NCBI GenBank assembly: GCA_946886925.1
Contig: CAMPJQ010000100.1
Span: 1 to 8,145 of the forward strand
Length of the DNA stretch: 8,145 nucleotides
Direction: 5' to 3'
Origin: an uncultured Terrimonas sp.
GTDB lineage: Bacteria > Bacteroidota > Bacteroidia > Chitinophagales > Chitinophagaceae
In this document: piece by piece, positions 1 through 6,926 of the stretch
Numbering within the stretch: the stretch's first letter is position 1
How the letters are laid out: the number at the start of each line of letters is the position of its first letter
The notes under the pieces: model-generated
Database searches by the model: none
What the model saw: only the letters and a program-made list of their open reading frames with translations
What the model was told of the DNA's origin: nothing
Program-made: the position numbers and the translations under genes

Positions 1-29
1 AAATAAAACAAATGCATGAGCCTTACGCG

Positions 30-581
30 TTATTTCTGCGGTGATGACATTTTTATATACTCCATTTTGTATTTTTTTCCTACAGGATAATAATATTTTC
101 TCAGTTTACGCATTGTAAAACCCAGCACTGCCACACTGCCTGAAATGGCCAGGGTTGAAGGATAAATTTTCCTTTTTTGTATCAATCCGTTAAAAGTATG
201 CAGGAAAGCATAGCCGCCACCACCTGTCATAAACAATGTACCATTGCGTATAAACTCAAATGCCTTTGGTGGTTTGGGTATGGCAGCTATTTCTTTATAA
301 TGAAATCGCAGGTCATAGTGTCCAATGGTGTCCCGCACGCTTGTACCCCACAGGGTGGGAGACATTCTAACATCATACTGTATCATGTATACGGTGTCGT
401 TGTAAATCTTTTCAATTACTCCATTTACAGCCGACCCGTTAAGATGAATAAATTCAATAGGCATTCCTCTAAAGTAAGTTTTGATGGTGCGGTCTTTTTT
501 CCTGAAGGATAAAAAATCACTCTGCTGGGAGAATGAAAAAAAAGAAATGAAAAAGCATGGCAGCAGTAGAAATTTGCGCAT
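30..581 (-). CDS. Small exported protein of unknown function
   Basis: I do not recognise this 183-residue protein. Residues 1-20 form a signal peptide: a basic MRK start, a phenylalanine/leucine-rich core and a SFSQQ end typical of Bacteroidota type I signals. The Cys at residue 9 is not in a lipobox, so it is probably not a lipoprotein. Residues 35-100 alternate hydrophobic and polar residues, as in a small beta-sheet domain (note the run IEKIYNDTVYMIQYDV). Residues 113-156 are apolar and glycine-rich (GGGG at 120-123) and could form one or two membrane segments, followed by a basic, tyrosine-rich tail (RKLRKYYYPVGKKYK). The ATG at 581 is chosen because the signal peptide starts exactly there. 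It lies 103 bases downstream of the LysE gene and may be read from its own promoter. The coding call is good; the function is unknown. Confidence 0.8.
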   Translation of the reverse strand: MRKFLLLPCFFISFFSFSQQSDFLSFRKKDRTIKTYFRGMPIEFIHLNGSAVNGVIEKIYNDTVYMIQYDVRMSPTLWGTSVRDTIGHYDLRFHYKEIAAIPKPPKAFEFIRNGTLFMTGGGGYAFLHTFNGLIQKRKIYPSTLAISGSVAVLGFTMRKLRKYYYPVGKKYKMEYIKMSSPQK

Positions 582-641
582 GAAATTAATTTATGGTTTG
601 TAGCTAAGTTCCTTACCCGACACCCAGTAAAACTTGCACCC

Positions 642-684
642 TGTAACTTACAACCTGTAACCCTGTAACTTGTAACTTGTAACC
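642..684. repeat. Heptamer tandem array after the LysE gene
   Basis: Six consecutive 7-base units are readable on the plus strand: TGTAACT, TACAACC, TGTAACC (then one extra C), TGTAACT, TGTAACT, TGTAACC. In the direction of the LysE gene the unit is GTTACAA/GTTACAG, and the array begins one base after the TAA stop. A weaker further copy may lie at 634-641. The divergent unit at 649-655 creates a short inverted repeat (TTACA-ACC-TGTAA, 648-660), giving at most a 5-bp hairpin, too weak for a standard terminator. A second array of similar heptamers follows the sigma factor gene at 7521. Confidence 0.85.
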
Positions 685-1326
685 TTAATGCACCTTATCA
701 CTCCAAAAAATTATTCCATATATAAGGGCAAAGGCAAATCCAATTAAGATACCTCCCGAAATTTTAGTGATCAATGAAATATTATGCACGGTTAACCTTT
801 TGCGTAAACTGCCGGCGAGCAACACTTTGGCAGCATCCGCCAGTATATTGAACAATATGCATGTGGTAAAAATTATGATACGCTGCTGAAGCGTATGTGA
901 AACCGCAAATGCAGTGGCGTTTACCAGCCAAAAAATAATAACGCTTGGATTGAGGGTATTGATCAGAAATCCGGAAAGAAAGATCTGGGTATGATCCTTC
1001 CTGTCTAATTTAACTTCCAGCCCACCGCCGTTTGCCCTGATCTTAATTTTTTTAAAAAAAAGATAATATACGCCCATAGCCAGCAAAAACGAACTTCCGG
1101 TATACCCGATCAGCTTTTTATATTCCAGCAATTCCTTTACCAATTCGGTAAACGCATTGCATAATATTACCAGCACAATATCACTTATCCATACCCCTGC
1201 TACAAAACTAAAGCCACCCTCATGACCATTATAAATACTTTGTTTGATTATAGTAAAAATAACCGGACCTACAGATAAGGCTAAAATTAACCCTAAAGCC
1301 AATCCTTTCAAAAGGGCCTCAATCAT
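685..1326 (-). CDS. LysE/RhtB-family amino-acid exporter-like membrane protein
   Basis: This 213-residue inner-membrane protein has six hydrophobic segments, at about residues 5-27, 39-57, 70-91, 114-140, 147-171 and 185-208. That size and spacing match the LysE/RhtB/ArgO family, whose members export amino acids such as lysine, arginine, threonine or homoserine lactone. The family's N-terminal glycine/proline motif appears as LSVGPVIFTIIKQS (residues 17-30), followed by a glycine-rich stretch and FVAGVWISD (41-49). The second conserved site is LNPSVIIFWL (125-134). A basic loop at about 92-113 separates the two halves. The ATG at 1326 sits directly before the first membrane segment. Its 3' end abuts a heptamer repeat array. 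The substrate cannot be told from sequence, and the Bacteroidota branch of this family is largely uncharacterised, so 'amino-acid exporter' is a family-level inference. Confidence 0.85.
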   Translation of the reverse strand: MIEALLKGLALGLILALSVGPVIFTIIKQSIYNGHEGGFSFVAGVWISDIVLVILCNAFTELVKELLEYKKLIGYTGSSFLLAMGVYYLFFKKIKIRANGGGLEVKLDRKDHTQIFLSGFLINTLNPSVIIFWLVNATAFAVSHTLQQRIIIFTTCILFNILADAAKVLLAGSLRKRLTVHNISLITKISGGILIGFAFALIYGIIFWSDKVH

Positions 1327-1377
1327 GATTTACCTTTTAGATTCATCAATTTGAAGGTATAAATGTAAGAAACCGTG

Positions 1378-1406
1378 GTTAACTGTTCTGGTAAAAAACC
1401 GTTAAC
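1378..1406. promoter_or_regulatory. Paired GTTAAC sites upstream of the LysE gene
   Basis: Two copies of the palindrome GTTAAC occur at 1378-1383 and 1401-1406, 23 bases apart, in the 98-base gap between the GH3 stop and the LysE start. On the minus strand, TACATTTA (1367-1360) matches the Bacteroidota -7 consensus TAnnTTTG at seven of eight positions and would place the GTTAAC pair just upstream of it. No clear -33 TTG is present. The spacing of about two helical turns would suit a dimeric regulator, but a hexamer pair can arise by chance. Confidence 0.2.
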
Positions 1407-1424
1407 GAAAACCAGTAATATCGT

Positions 1425-2951
1425 TTATATCGTTGCAGAAGTAATAAATTGTTGCCATTCTTCAAGCATTTTCCCCTTCATAACCCTGGGAAACTTGTGT
1501 TGTCCACCCAACTTGCCCTTTTGCTGCATAAACTCCATAAAGTTTTTTTCAGACAACACAGTCAGTAACACCTCCTTCAATGCACTCCTTCTTTCTACAG
1601 CATAATCATCATTCAGTTCTTTGAGATTATTGTCTATAGCCACACGCAGCTTTTCTGCATCTACCGCATCATCACAGGCAATATACCAGTGATGCGCAAA
1701 AAATGATTCATAAGGAATGCCCGCCACCGTAAATTCAGGAATGGAAATATTCATTTGCTGTCCGGCCAGTTGAATTGCTTTATTCATATTATCAACACTC
1801 AGGTGCTCCCCCACCAGGCTCAGGAAATGTTTTGTTCTTCCCGTAATAATTATTTCCGATCTTTTTTTATCTGTAAACCTTACAGTATCTCCAATAAGAT
1901 ATCTCCATGCCCCTGCGGAAGTACTCAGTAAAATAGCATAATCCTTTTCTTCTTCCACTTCATCTAAAAGCAGCGGCTGTGCACTGGCCTTAATATTTCC
2001 TTCAGTGTCAAAATTTTGATTATTGAAAGGAACGAATTCAAGAAAGATATGTTCATTGGTGCTTAATTTCATCCCCTTTCCGTTCTGCCTGTCCTGGTAA
2101 GCGATAAAACCTTCCGAGGCAAGATACGTTTCAATATAGGTAAGTGGTTTGCCCAGCAATTTTTCAAATCCTTTTTTATAAGGATTAAATGCTACACCGC
2201 CGTGTACATAAAAAGCAAGATTAGGCCATATTTCATGTATGTTCTTCAGGTGATACCTTTCTATGATCATTTCCATACACATCTGGATCCATGCCGGCAC
2301 GCCTACTACAAATCCTATATCCCAGTGAGGGGCCTGCTCAACTACCTCATCCAATTTAGTATTCCAGTCTTTGGTACGTGCAATTTTTTTTCCCGGCTTA
2401 TAAAAAGGAGAAAACCAGAAGGGAACTTTTTTTGCCGTAATGCCACTCAGATCGCCCGAATAGTAGCCGGGTCCTTTTTGCAGATCGGTACTTCCCCCCA
2501 GCATGAGCCAGCCTTTGCGGATAGACCGTACCGGTATATTTTCGTAATTGCGCAGGGTAAGCATTTGTTTGATCATTACAATGCGGTTGCCCCGCATCAG
2601 ATCATTGGTAATGGGAATATATTTACTGGCAGATCCGGAAGTGCCTGAACTGAGTGCAAAAAATTCAATCTTCCCCGGCCAGCATACATCGGGAATACCG
2701 TCTAATGTGCGGTGCCACCATTGACTGTAGATGCTGTCGTAATCAAAAACAGGAACCCGTTGCTGAAACATTTTCTCAGGGTGCTTGTGCAGCAATATTT
2801 CATCAAAATGATAGGTCTGCCCAAACTCGGTGTATCTTGCTTTTTTTAATAATTTTTTTAACACACGCCCCTGTTGCCGCTGTTGCGGTCCCGCGTGCAA
2901 TTTTAATGTTCTTGCAATTGTTTTAGGAATCGGTATTTCAATAAGCCCCAT
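1425..2951 (-). CDS. GH3-family acyl-acid adenylating/amidating enzyme homologue
   Basis: This 508-residue protein belongs to the GH3 family, related to plant auxin- and jasmonate-amido synthetases. Those enzymes activate a carboxylic acid with ATP as an acyl-adenylate and join it to an amino acid. All three nucleotide-binding motifs are visible: SSGTSGSASK (101-110), YLASEG (276-281) and YLIGDTVRF (351-359). ITGRTKHFLSLVGEHLS (369-385) follows as the hinge into the C-terminal domain. The end carries LGGQHKFPRVMKGK (481-494), where GH3 proteins keep a conserved lysine. There is no signal peptide, so it is cytoplasmic. The frame extends upstream to a GTG at 3002, but I prefer the ATG at 2951: MGLIEIPIPK starts like other bacterial homologues, and a promoter candidate lies between the two starts. 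The bacterial substrate is unknown. Family membership is secure; the reaction is inferred. Confidence 0.93.
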   Translation of the reverse strand: MGLIEIPIPKTIARTLKLHAGPQQRQQGRVLKKLLKKARYTEFGQTYHFDEILLHKHPEKMFQQRVPVFDYDSIYSQWWHRTLDGIPDVCWPGKIEFFALSSGTSGSASKYIPITNDLMRGNRIVMIKQMLTLRNYENIPVRSIRKGWLMLGGSTDLQKGPGYYSGDLSGITAKKVPFWFSPFYKPGKKIARTKDWNTKLDEVVEQAPHWDIGFVVGVPAWIQMCMEMIIERYHLKNIHEIWPNLAFYVHGGVAFNPYKKGFEKLLGKPLTYIETYLASEGFIAYQDRQNGKGMKLSTNEHIFLEFVPFNNQNFDTEGNIKASAQPLLLDEVEEEKDYAILLSTSAGAWRYLIGDTVRFTDKKRSEIIITGRTKHFLSLVGEHLSVDNMNKAIQLAGQQMNISIPEFTVAGIPYESFFAHHWYIACDDAVDAEKLRVAIDNNLKELNDDYAVERRSALKEVLLTVLSEKNFMEFMQQKGKLGGQHKFPRVMKGKMLEEWQQFITSATI

Positions 2952-2988
2952 TGAGTAGAGATGGGTTAAATGATATTTTATTAACGGG

Positions 2989-3021
2989 CAAATGTATGAC
3001 ACTAGTTCGTATGTGCCTAAA
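2989..3021 (-). promoter_or_regulatory. Candidate Bacteroidota promoter for the GH3 gene
   Basis: On the minus strand TACATTTG (2996-2989) is a perfect match to the -7 consensus TAnnTTTG. Twenty bases upstream lies TTTAG (3021-3017), an imperfect -33 element (consensus TTTG). Transcription would begin near 2982 and give a leader of about 30 bases to the ATG at 2951. This excludes the in-frame GTG at 3002 as the start for this transcript. The rest of the 192-base gap (2952-3143) shows nothing else I can name. Confidence 0.45.
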
Positions 3022-3143
3022 TTCCTGCGCTTTTGTACGCTGCAATCGCTGCGAATTCAGTTTTTTTGTAATCCGTTGTGTTCTTAAGGCATAAGCTTCA
3101 AATAATAATAAATGTTTCGCTGCATGTTTTGTATAAGATCTTT

Positions 3144-4361
3144 TCATTGGCGCATAAACAACTCCCCGGCTATGCCTTTACTCCCCTCAGCGTGTATCCC
3201 CACCCTTATTCTTCTATTGTCCAGCGCATCTATTAACTCTATTATTTCTCCGAAAGTGTATTTTCCTTCACAAATAACAATGTTTTTGATATTGCCATTT
3301 TTTAATATGCCGGCCATCTTGCTGTGGCTTTCCGCAGCATTTTGCTCCATTGGTAAAAGATTAATTTGCCAGGCTTTCGTGCTGTTTGTATTGTTTATCA
3401 GTGCTATTACGTCTTTATAATTTTCCTCTTCACCTATAATAAGCACCTGTATTGAACTTCCCTGGTTCTTTATTTTATTAAATTGCTTTTCAACGGCATT
3501 TAGGCTATTTCCTATCCAGTACAGCAAATTCGCTATAACGGCCCTTAGCCCTATGGCTACTTGTATGCAGGCATTATATAAACCCGATCTGCGCTTCCCA
3601 TAATGTTTATTAGCGAAAACACGCATGGCCTGGTAAAACATGCGTACATAATGCATGTTTTTCTGAGGGGTACTTTTTCCCTTAAAATGAAGTATGGTTA
3701 CTCCCGGATAATAATAATTCTTATACCCTTGTTTTTGAATACGGTAGCTCAGGTCAATATCTTCGCCATACATAAAAAAAGCCTCATCAAAGCCACCGGT
3801 AATATCCAGAACGGTCTTCTTTATCATCATAAAAGCGCCAGCCAGCACATCCACTTCATGGGTTTGTCCTTCGCTTAAGTTGCCAAGATAATATTTTGCA
3901 AAAGCTTCGGAATGTGCAAATAAACGGGCAAGCCCGGTGAGCTTAAAAAAAGAAGTTGCCGGTGAAGGAAAAGCTCTTTTGCTTTCTTTTAAAAAATGAC
4001 CCGATTCATCAATCATCCGCACACCCAGGGCCCCGGCCTGCGGATGTGATTTTAAAAAATCAATACATTTTTCAAAGCAGTCTTCGCTAACAATGGTATC
4101 GGGATTTAAAAAGAGAATATGCTCTCCTTTAGACCGCTTTAAGCCCAAATTACAGGCCTTTGCAAAACCCAGGTTTTCGCTAAGCCAGTAAAATTGCACC
4201 TGCGCAAAAGCCGCTTCGAGATAATCGCGGCTGCCGTCGGCAGAATGATTGTCAACCACAATTACCTCCATTGCAATACCCCGCCCTGCCTTGTATACAG
4301 CATACAGGCATTGCTCCAGGAAATACTTTACATTATAGTTAACGATAATTACGGAAAGCAC
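3144..4361 (-). CDS. Family 2 glycosyltransferase with extra C-terminal domain
   Basis: This 405-residue GT-A fold enzyme transfers a sugar from a nucleotide-sugar donor, probably in surface polysaccharide or glycolipid synthesis at the inner face of the cytoplasmic membrane. The N-terminus LSVIIVNYNVKYFLEQCL and VVDNHSADGS (35-44) form the nucleotide site. LNPDT (85-89) supplies the metal-binding acidic motif, and GGFDEAFFMYGEDIDLS (189-205) the acceptor and catalytic acidic region, as in rhamnosyltransferase-like GT2 proteins. A weakly hydrophobic stretch at about 264-286 could touch the membrane. Residues 305-405 (VLIIGEEENYKDVIALI at the start) look like an additional Rossmann-type alpha/beta domain. 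The start is GTG; an in-frame TAA five codons upstream rules out a longer product. It is divergent from korA, and no other glycan genes are visible. The donor and acceptor are unknown. Confidence 0.9.
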   Translation of the reverse strand: MLSVIIVNYNVKYFLEQCLYAVYKAGRGIAMEVIVVDNHSADGSRDYLEAAFAQVQFYWLSENLGFAKACNLGLKRSKGEHILFLNPDTIVSEDCFEKCIDFLKSHPQAGALGVRMIDESGHFLKESKRAFPSPATSFFKLTGLARLFAHSEAFAKYYLGNLSEGQTHEVDVLAGAFMMIKKTVLDITGGFDEAFFMYGEDIDLSYRIQKQGYKNYYYPGVTILHFKGKSTPQKNMHYVRMFYQAMRVFANKHYGKRRSGLYNACIQVAIGLRAVIANLLYWIGNSLNAVEKQFNKIKNQGSSIQVLIIGEEENYKDVIALINNTNSTKAWQINLLPMEQNAAESHSKMAGILKNGNIKNIVICEGKYTFGEIIELIDALDNRRIRVGIHAEGSKGIAGELFMRQ

Positions 4362-4458
4362 TATAATATTAAATTAAATCAACGAATTACGAAGATTTAA
4401 CGGAGTCCGCAAAATCTTATCTGCAGGCCTTATATCAGACAAACTCATGACTTAAATT

Positions 4459-4492
4459 TTTGCCTGAGCAAATGTATGTTGAACTAACTTTG
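4459..4492 (+). promoter_or_regulatory. Candidate korA promoter
   Basis: TAACTTTG (4485-4492) matches the Bacteroidota -7 consensus TAnnTTTG, and TTTG (4459-4462) lies 22 bases upstream as the -33 element, within the accepted range. The transcript would begin near 4499, leaving an A-rich leader of about 19 bases before the ATG at 4518. That leader has no Shine-Dalgarno sequence, as is usual for this phylum. Confidence 0.55.
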
Positions 4493-4496
4493 CAAA
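4469..4496 (-). promoter_or_regulatory. Candidate divergent promoter for the glycosyltransferase gene
   Basis: Read on the minus strand, TACATTTG (4476-4469) is a perfect TAnnTTTG element, with TTTG (4496-4493) 16 bases upstream, slightly short of the usual spacing. It overlaps the korA promoter on the other strand. The leader to the GTG at 4361 would be about 100 bases. The ten bases CAAATGTATG here recur at 2989-2998 in the GH3 promoter candidate. Confidence 0.35.
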
Positions 4497-4499
4497 GTT
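4486..4499. promoter_or_regulatory. Perfect 14-base palindrome over the korA -7 element
   Basis: AACTTTGCAAAGTT is a perfect inverted repeat with no central spacer. It covers most of the korA -7 element and, on the other strand, the TTTG proposed as -33 for the divergent glycosyltransferase gene. A dimeric regulator bound here would block both promoters. Because TTTG is part of the promoter consensus, half of the palindrome is expected anyway, so the operator role is inference. Confidence 0.35.
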
Positions 4500-4517
4500 T
4501 CATTTAAAATAAGAACA

Positions 4518-6365
4518 ATGGCTACGAAGACAGAAGTTTTACAGGAAGTAGTGATCAAATTTGCAGGAGACAGCGGTGATGGCATGCAGCTTACCGGAAG
4601 CCAGTTTACAAATAATACTGCTCTATTGGGTATAGATCTGGCCACTTTCCCCGATTTCCCCGCTGAGATACGCGCTCCGCAGGGTACATTACCCGGCGTG
4701 AGCGGTTACCAGTTGCGTTTTTCAAGCGATATGGTGTACACACCCGGAGATGAATGCGATGTGCTGGTGGCCATGAATGCCGCAGCATTGAAAGTAAATT
4801 TGAAGTCATTAAAAAAAGGAGGAAAAATAATCGCTAATACGGACGGGTTTGATGTTAAAAACCTCAGACTGGCCAATTATCCTGATGGCATTAATCCCCT
4901 GGAAGACGACAGCCTCAGCAGTTACGAAGTGATAAAAATGGACGTTACCAAAATGACCCGCGAGGCATTGAAGGATATTACCATGGGTACAAAGGAAAAA
5001 GACAGGGCCAAGAATATGTTCGTACTGGGTTTTTTATACTGGATGTACAACCGCAGCATGGATAATACGATTCAGTTCATTGAAGAAAAATTTGGGAAAA
5101 AGCCCGAAATATTTGAAAGCAACGTAAAAGTGCTTAAAGCAGGATATAATTATGGCGATACTACCGAGGCTTTTGGTACTACCTATACCGTGGCCAAGGC
5201 ACGCATGGAAAGCGGTACTTACCGCTCCATTATGGGTAACCAGGCGCTTACATATGGGCTGATCGCTTTTTCTCAGAAAAGCGGGCTGCCTATATTTTTG
5301 GGTTCTTATCCCATTACCCCGGCGTCGGATATTTTACATGAGCTAAGCCGTCATAAATCTTTTGGCATACGCACTTTCCAGGCCGAAGATGAAATTGCAG
5401 GAATTTCCGCCGCCATTGGTGCAGCTTACGGTGGCAGTCTGGGAGTTACTACCACTTCCGGGCCTGGGATGGCTTTAAAAACAGAAGCAATGGGATTGGC
5501 TGTTATGCTTGAAATTCCACTGGTTATTATAGATGTTCAACGCGGAGGACCTTCTACAGGTTTACCCACCAAAACAGAGCAAAGTGATTTATTGCAGGCA
5601 TATTATGGTAGAAACGGCGAATGCCCTATGCCGGTAGTTGCAGCTTCTTCACCGCACGACTGTTTCGATGCTATATATGAAGCCTGCCGCATTTCGGTGC
5701 AGCACATGACCCCTGTTATTTTTTTAAGTGATGGCTATATTGCCAATGGAGCCGAACCCTGGCGCTTCCCCCAAACTGTTGACTTACCGGAAGTACCGGT
5801 TCATTTTAAAACAGAACTGGGCCATGGAGAAGAAAAATATCATCCTTACCTGCGCGATGAAAAATTGGTTCGTTCATGGGTAGTACCGGGTACACCGGGG
5901 CTGGAGCACCGGATCGGTGGTATTGAAAAGCAAAATATCACAGGAAATGTAAGCTACGATCCTGAAAATCATCAGTTAATGGTAAAGATCAGGGAAGAAA
6001 AGGTAGATAAGATAGCCGATGATATTCGTGAACAACGATTAGACAGCGGTGCGGAAAAAGGCAAATTGCTGGTGCTTGGCTGGGGCTCTACTTACGGAGT
6101 TATAAAAAGCGCTGTTGCCGAACTGCAATCCCAGGGACATGAAGTTTCCCATGCACATATTCGTTATGTAAGGCCATTTCCACGCAATCTCGGCGATATT
6201 ATTAAGAACTTTGAACAGGTGCTTATTCCTGAGATCAATAATGGACAGCTCATTAAAATTATACGCGACAAATACCTGGTAGACGCCAAAGCCTATAATA
6301 AAATCATGGGTATACCTATTACCAAAGGCGAATTAACAGAGGCAATGAAGAAAATGCTGGCTTGA
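4518..6365 (+). CDS. korA: 2-oxoacid:ferredoxin oxidoreductase, fused gamma-alpha subunit
   Basis: This 615-residue cytoplasmic protein is the large subunit of a KorAB-type enzyme. Such enzymes oxidise 2-oxoglutarate (or a similar 2-oxoacid) and CoA to an acyl-CoA and CO2 while reducing ferredoxin, and the reverse reaction occurs in reductive carbon fixation. The N-terminal gamma domain (about 8-200) has FAGDSGDGMQ (15-24) and the conserved IRAPQGTLPGVSGYQ. The alpha, pyrimidine-binding domain (about 235-430) has YPITPAS (264-270), FQAEDEIAG and RGGPSTGLPTKTEQSD (342-357). A C-terminal domain from about 516 has LLVLGWGSTYG and HIRYVRPFPRN. There are no iron-sulfur cysteine motifs, as expected, because these and the thiamine diphosphate site depend mainly on the beta subunit. 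The beta gene, usually adjacent, is not next to it here. The length and all motifs are intact. 2-oxoglutarate specificity is inferred from the fused architecture; another 2-oxoacid is possible. Confidence 0.95.
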   Translation: MATKTEVLQEVVIKFAGDSGDGMQLTGSQFTNNTALLGIDLATFPDFPAEIRAPQGTLPGVSGYQLRFSSDMVYTPGDECDVLVAMNAAALKVNLKSLKKGGKIIANTDGFDVKNLRLANYPDGINPLEDDSLSSYEVIKMDVTKMTREALKDITMGTKEKDRAKNMFVLGFLYWMYNRSMDNTIQFIEEKFGKKPEIFESNVKVLKAGYNYGDTTEAFGTTYTVAKARMESGTYRSIMGNQALTYGLIAFSQKSGLPIFLGSYPITPASDILHELSRHKSFGIRTFQAEDEIAGISAAIGAAYGGSLGVTTTSGPGMALKTEAMGLAVMLEIPLVIIDVQRGGPSTGLPTKTEQSDLLQAYYGRNGECPMPVVAASSPHDCFDAIYEACRISVQHMTPVIFLSDGYIANGAEPWRFPQTVDLPEVPVHFKTELGHGEEKYHPYLRDEKLVRSWVVPGTPGLEHRIGGIEKQNITGNVSYDPENHQLMVKIREEKVDKIADDIREQRLDSGAEKGKLLVLGWGSTYGVIKSAVAELQSQGHEVSHAHIRYVRPFPRNLGDIIKNFEQVLIPEINNGQLIKIIRDKYLVDAKAYNKIMGIPITKGELTEAMKKMLA

Positions 6366-6366
6366 T

Positions 6367-6894
6367 TCAAATCTCTTTTCTATGTGCCTCAATAAGAGGA
6401 AAGGCAATGGCAAACCATGCCGTATATTGCCGGGGGTCTGCTTCCAGTTCTTCCCGGATCATATACATTGACTTATAACAAAACGCATTTACTTCCGTAG
6501 GATCCGGAACAACTTCTCCTTCATATTCGCCCACAAATACATGATCAAATTCATTTTCTGTAAGGCCATTATCAAAGCCGGCTTTATATATAAAATCAAA
6601 GGCTTTCTGTAAAGGAACAACAAAGCCAAGCTCCTCCTTTAACCGCCTTTGAGCACCAGCTATAGTGGTTTCACCCGGCCGCGGATGGCTGCAACAGGCA
6701 TTGGTCCATAAGCCCGCACTATGATATTTGCCCCGGGCCCGCTGCTGCAACAACATTTCTCCTTTATTATTAAAAATAAATACACTGAAAGCCCTATGTA
6801 AGAGCGCCTTGCGGTGCGCCTCCATTTTTTCCATGGTACCAATCTGTTCATCTCTTTCATTCACCAAAATAATATCGTGTACCGGGTTATCCAC
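6367..6894 (-). CDS. idi: Isopentenyl-diphosphate delta-isomerase type 1
   Basis: This 175-residue cytoplasmic enzyme interconverts isopentenyl and dimethylallyl diphosphate, balancing the two C5 precursors for isoprenoids such as quinone side chains and the undecaprenyl carrier. It is a Nudix-fold protein of the type 1 class. TNACCSHPRPGE (64-75) holds the catalytic Cys68 and metal ligand His70, matching Cys67 and His69 of the E. coli enzyme. His27 and His33 (EAHRKALLHRAFS) are further metal ligands, and ENE (113-115) gives the paired catalytic and metal-binding glutamates. The Nudix-like helix is RRLKEELG (83-90), and Trp160 is the conserved active-site tryptophan. The start is GTG; an in-frame TAA nine codons upstream leaves no better choice, and the preceding sequence is A-rich without a Shine-Dalgarno. 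Its stop is one base from the korA stop, in convergent orientation. It is divergent from the sigma factor gene. Confidence 0.95.
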   Translation of the reverse strand: MDNPVHDIILVNERDEQIGTMEKMEAHRKALLHRAFSVFIFNNKGEMLLQQRARGKYHSAGLWTNACCSHPRPGETTIAGAQRRLKEELGFVVPLQKAFDFIYKAGFDNGLTENEFDHVFVGEYEGEVVPDPTEVNAFCYKSMYMIREELEADPRQYTAWFAIAFPLIEAHRKEI

Positions 6895-6926
6895 TTCAAT
6901 ATTTTTAAGGATTTAACGCCTGGCTG

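Noticed and set aside
642..684. CRISPR-type or attachment-site reading of the heptamer array
   Set aside because: The units are 7 bases and contiguous without spacers, and no cas, integrase or transposase gene is nearby.
1387..1415. Hairpin CTGGT...ACCAG as a terminator after the GH3 gene
   Set aside because: It has only a 5-bp stem with a loop of about 18 bases and no T-run placed behind it in the gene's direction.
2202..2648. Plus-strand open frame of 148 codons inside the GH3 gene
   Set aside because: It is antisense to an intact, motif-complete GH3 gene and shows no recognisable domain; it is a shadow frame.
2952..3002. Longer GH3 start at the GTG at 3002
   Set aside because: The added 17 residues do not resemble the family N-terminus, and the perfect -7 element at 2989-2996 would put transcription start downstream of this GTG.
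2938..3147. A 69-codon minus-strand open frame whose ATG overlaps the glycosyltransferase stop (ATGA) and which runs into the GH3 start
   Set aside because: The overlap looks operon-like, but the product is basic, low in recognisable structure and ends inside the GH3 gene. The GH3 promoter candidate lies within it. I treat the stretch as intergenic.
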